Source: Planctomycetota bacterium (GTDB taxonomy: Bacteria; Planctomycetota; MHYJ01; JACPRB01). From it: a DNA stretch of 36,922 nucleotides. Where the stretch lies: positions 1 to 36,922 of the forward strand of contig DATLZA010000191.1 in NCBI GenBank assembly GCA_035574235.1, given 5' to 3'. The notes below the pieces were generated by a model. It was not told the origin of the DNA. It saw only the letters and a list, made by a program, of their open reading frames with translations, and searched no databases. Made by a program: the position numbers and the translations under genes. This document shows positions 34,315 to 36,922 of this stretch, in pieces; the stretch's first letter is position 1; the number at the start of each line of letters is the position of its first letter.

Positions 34315-35002
34315 ACCGCAGCGCCGCACAGCCGGACATCAGCCGCGCCGCCGCCCAGTTCTGGGGATGATCCGAATTGTCCAGAACCAGCCAGCCCCCG
34401 GACTTTACCTTGGGCCGCGCCGCCCGCAGCGCCTCCACGCGAAGCGTCACCGCGTTGGCGCAATCGATCAGCGCGAGATCGAACGACGCACCCTCCAAGC
34501 CCTCCAGGAAGTCCACCGCTTTCCGGCCGCCCAGGACGTGAACCGACAGTCCCCCCGATCCCGCCCGTGCGAACCGCTCCCGCTCCGCCGCATACCGCAC
34601 CTCGATCCCCGCCGCCCATTCGGGATCATGCTCCACCGTGGTCACCGTGGCCCCCCGCTCCAGAAACCAGAGCGTCGAGTTGCCGCCCCCAACCTCGAGC
34701 ACCCGATGCCCCGGCCGAATCGTCCGCTCGAGAAACCGAATCGCATCCACCACCAAAAACGGACGCGGACGCTTCAGCAACGGACGCGAACGGGCCTCCC
34801 AGTACGAGGCGACGCACATCGGCAGCGCCAGCACGCTCCTCCAGGACGGCCAACGCCCCTGCAGATCCTGGAAGCGCGTGTGCGCCCGCACCCGCCCTCC
34901 GTCCCACGCCACGGTGTACCGGCCGGTCCACCGGTCCCTCCACGGGCGTTCGTAGTACGTCCGCACAACCGTTCCCGCCGAAGGCGCCGGAGCCCCCGTC
35001 AT
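34256..35002 (-). CDS. Class I SAM-dependent methyltransferase
   Basis: This is 248 residues. Motif I is VLEVGGGNSTLWF, followed by an acidic VEHDPEWA and a catalytic-region LALIDCANA. Its N-terminal 80 residues are family-specific and carry no signal. The acceptor is unknown; in a polysaccharide locus a sugar or lipid carrier is plausible. ATGA overlap with the phosphotransferase-like gene shows coupling. Its 3' end overlaps the convergent transferase gene. Confidence 0.82.
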   Translation of the reverse strand: MTGAPAPSAGTVVRTYYERPWRDRWTGRYTVAWDGGRVRAHTRFQDLQGRWPSWRSVLALPMCVASYWEARSRPLLKRPRPFLVVDAIRFLERTIRPGHRVLEVGGGNSTLWFLERGATVTTVEHDPEWAAGIEVRYAAERERFARAGSGGLSVHVLGGRKAVDFLEGLEGASFDLALIDCANAVTLRVEALRAARPKVKSGGWLVLDNSDHPQNWAAARLMSGCAALRFTGFAPMSLGVSQTSAWRV

Positions 35003-36216
35003 GCCGCCCTCCTGCCGGCTCGCGCCGGCCCCTGTTCCTCCATGTCCTCCAACGCCGCTCCCCAGAACTCCATGAGCCAGGCCGCCTGCGGGTGGAGATC
35101 CGCACGGCCCAGATAAGCCCGCAGGTAATAGGACGCCCGATCGACCAGATAGAGACGGAAGTGAAGCCCGAGATCGACGCCGAACCGGCGCGCCAGATCC
35201 CGCACGCCGTCCTTCTCCTCCATCGCGCCGACGTCGCGAAGAATCGCCCGGGCCGACCGCCGCCGGATCAGAACGCCCGACTGGCAGACAAAGTGAAAAA
35301 GATCGTGCAGAACAGGCGCTTCCCCCGCCAGCTCCCAGTCGTAGACCCCCAGGCGATCCCCCTGCGCGTGCAGATTCCACGGCGTGAAGTCCCCGTGCGC
35401 AAAGGCGAAGGAAACCTCCCGATCCACCGGAAGACTTCGGAACGCCTCCCGCAGCCGGACCGCCAGCCGGGCCGCCGCCCACCCTCCCAGTCCTTCCGGA
35501 ACCTCCGAAAGCGCCTCCACCCGCTCCGCCACGGCGCGATAAAAAGAAGACGCCCCCAGCGCCTGCCGCCGCGCCGACCCCTCGACAAGCGCCGACAGGA
35601 AATCGACGAGGGTCCCGTCCTCAAGCCGTGCGGCGCCCCCTTCTTCCGGGCGCACGCTCGTCAGAAGGAGCGCGCCCGACGAATGCACCCCTTCCGGCGC
35701 CCGCGGCACCTCGAAGCGGGAAGGAAGCAGAACGCGCGCCCGGTCCAGCGCGACCGCCTCCGCCCGGACGAGTTCGCGCGCCCGAATGCCGAGCGGAATC
35801 TTCAGAAAATGGGTCACCCGACCGCCGCGGCCCAGTGCCGCGACCACCTTCTCATCCTGTCCCCGCGTCCCGGTGAAGAACGCCACATGCTCGAACCGCT
35901 CCGGCGCGTCGAGCCACGGGTTCAGAAGATCGATGTCCGAAAAGTCCGCTTCGAACGTCTCCGGAACCGCCAGGCGCCCCAGCCCCCGGCGGAACAGCCA
36001 CCGCACGGCCTGCGCATACAGGCGGCCGCGCAGCGTCGTCGCGTTGTAAAGCGCCAGGAACGCCGGGTGCGACGTGTCGCTGCGGAAAAACCAGCGCACC
36101 GTGCCGTCGGAATTGCGGACGCAGCTGAAGCGGCAGGGCGTTCCGGCGCGACCGCCCCCGCGCCACTCCCGGAGCGAGCGGCAGATCGCCTCGAGCCGGG
36201 AGTCCGGTCCGTTCAT
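34999..36216 (-). CDS. Aminoglycoside-phosphotransferase-fold protein in the polysaccharide locus
   Basis: This is 405 residues. The C-terminal half shows the kinase-like APH signature: AHGDFTPWN (catalytic Asp in HGD, metal-binding Asn) and VYDWELAGEAP (metal-binding Asp), as in choline/ethanolamine- and aminoglycoside-kinase families. The N-terminal 180 residues carry no motif I recognise. Acting on a sugar or lipid alcohol during glycan synthesis is the likely role; antibiotic resistance is unlikely given the context. ATGA overlaps link it to the ligase gene upstream and the methyltransferase downstream. Confidence 0.82.
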   Translation of the reverse strand: MNGPDSRLEAICRSLREWRGGGRAGTPCRFSCVRNSDGTVRWFFRSDTSHPAFLALYNATTLRGRLYAQAVRWLFRRGLGRLAVPETFEADFSDIDLLNPWLDAPERFEHVAFFTGTRGQDEKVVAALGRGGRVTHFLKIPLGIRARELVRAEAVALDRARVLLPSRFEVPRAPEGVHSSGALLLTSVRPEEGGAARLEDGTLVDFLSALVEGSARRQALGASSFYRAVAERVEALSEVPEGLGGWAAARLAVRLREAFRSLPVDREVSFAFAHGDFTPWNLHAQGDRLGVYDWELAGEAPVLHDLFHFVCQSGVLIRRRSARAILRDVGAMEEKDGVRDLARRFGVDLGLHFRLYLVDRASYYLRAYLGRADLHPQAAWLMEFWGAALEDMEEQGPARAGRRAA

Positions 36217-36922
36217 CGCGCATCCTCCCGCACGGTCCCCGCCGGCCCGGTCCACGCAGGCCGATCCTCCAGGGCCAGCAGAATGACGACCATCTGATAG
36301 AGGACCGTCGCGAAGTTCATCGGGCCGAAGATTCCGAACTCCGTCCATGAATTGACCAGAAGCGGCAGCAGAATCGCCCATGCCGACCGCCCGACCGGTT
36401 CCCTCCGCAGACGGAAGGCCGCCGCCAGCGTCAACCCGAGCTGGAGCCCCGCGACGGTCAGCCCCGCCAGCCCCAGGCCGAGCAGCGTCTGGACAAACGT
36501 GTTGTGCGCCATGCTGGCCGCGTACGCCCCCGGGCTCCAGAAATATTCCTGGTACCAGATGCGCTGGAAGCCGAACCCGAGAAGCGGCTCCTCCGGAAAC
36601 GCCTGCCCCAGAAGGTCCGCCCAAAGAGGCAGCCGGCTGGTCAGCGTCGCCAGCTCCCGCGCCTCGCCTCCGCGCACGAACGCGTCCACCGCCGCCGCCC
36701 CTCCGAGGATCCCGAGCGTTCCCGCCGCCGAGGCCACCGCCGCGCGCTGCATCCCGCCCGGCGCCGACACCATCGCGTACACCGCCACCAGCCCGAACGC
36801 CACCCACTCCGACCGCGACCCGGCCAGCGCCAGCCCCGTCAGCATCAACACCCCCGCCCCCGCCGCCGCCCCCACCCCCGCCGCCGACCGAAGGGAAGAC
36901 GCGGTCACGAGAATCTGACCCA
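36213..36922 (-). CDS. O-antigen ligase/polymerase-like membrane protein (N-terminus beyond window)
   Basis: The last 235 residues are present; the frame stays open to the right edge. Several hydrophobic helices, the SRSEWVAF motif on one helix end, and a later HNTFVQTLLGLGLAG fit the Wzy/O-antigen ligase family, which polymerises or transfers undecaprenyl-linked glycans on the periplasmic side. A periplasmic loop (about 95-145 of the fragment) separates the two. Its stop overlaps the next start (ATGA), so it leads a three-gene coupled unit. Confidence 0.85.
   Translation of the reverse strand, partial: GQILVTASSLRSAAGVGAAAGAGVLMLTGLALAGSRSEWVAFGLVAVYAMVSAPGGMQRAAVASAAGTLGILGGAAAVDAFVRGGEARELATLTSRLPLWADLLGQAFPEEPLLGFGFQRIWYQEYFWSPGAYAASMAHNTFVQTLLGLGLAGLTVAGLQLGLTLAAAFRLRREPVGRSAWAILLPLLVNSWTEFGIFGPMNFATVLYQMVVILLALEDRPAWTGPAGTVREDAR

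Noticed and set aside
34999-36216. Antibiotic resistance (aminoglycoside phosphotransferase)
   Set aside because: Only the general APH fold is shared; the coupling to ligase and methyltransferase genes favours a glycan role.

Overview
This is a GC-rich bacterial chromosome segment. It is almost fully coding: 35 protein genes and one tRNA gene, and no gene-free stretch longer than about 170 bases. I see no CRISPR array, IS element or rRNA. A Wza-like outer-membrane export lipoprotein, an AsmA-like periplasmic protein and two sigma-54-type promoters point to a diderm bacterium. The HEAT-repeat anti-sigma fusion, the Ser/Thr-kinase-like membrane protein and the zinc-decorated ParB protein would suit an uncultured Planctomycetota-type lineage, but that placement is inference.

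Layout. 1-4593 (-): DUF2582 winged-helix protein, hutH, hutU and a membrane pseudokinase cut by the left edge. 4698-9428 (+): archease, rtcB, a DUF502 membrane protein and a hybrid sensor histidine kinase. 9440-10420 (-): CDF cation exporter. 10551-14678 (+): ECF sigma factor, small exported protein, anti-sigma/DUF6569/HEAT fusion, then a membrane-anchored rhodanese behind a sigma-54-type promoter. 14692-16298 (-): ftcD and a sirtuin, overlapping. 16388-22643 (+): AsmA-like repeat protein, ParB-like zinc protein, then rlmN-plsY-gpsA. 22654-29826 (-): a replication and nucleotide block (dnaN, DUF721, gyrB, dcd) with small zinc-ribbon, PHA-type and LacI-HTH proteins, an Rsm22-type methyltransferase and an unknown anchored protein. 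29878-31896 (+): tRNA-Gly(CCC) and a nuclease-helicase of DUF2075 type. 32069-36922: polysaccharide genes (Wza-like exporter, WecA/MraY-like transferase, O-antigen ligase/polymerase, aminoglycoside-phosphotransferase-fold protein, SAM methyltransferase).

How genes work together. HutH and HutU take histidine to imidazolone propionate, and FtcD moves the formimino group to folate about 11 kb away; no HutI is visible here. Archease activates the RtcB RNA ligase. PlsY and GpsA supply phospholipid precursors. The ECF sigma factor sits with its putative membrane anti-sigma partner. The right end is an extracellular or surface polysaccharide locus.

The most striking non-coding signal is promoter architecture. 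Every TATAAT hexamer I found in the window lies just upstream of a start codon. In a recurring arrangement a TATAAT-like -10 box is followed by 6-9 bases and then ATG or GTG, which predicts leaderless transcripts and corrects several start codons. Two near-perfect sigma-54 -24/-12 elements and an intrinsic terminator ending 10 bases before gyrB are the other regulatory highlights.
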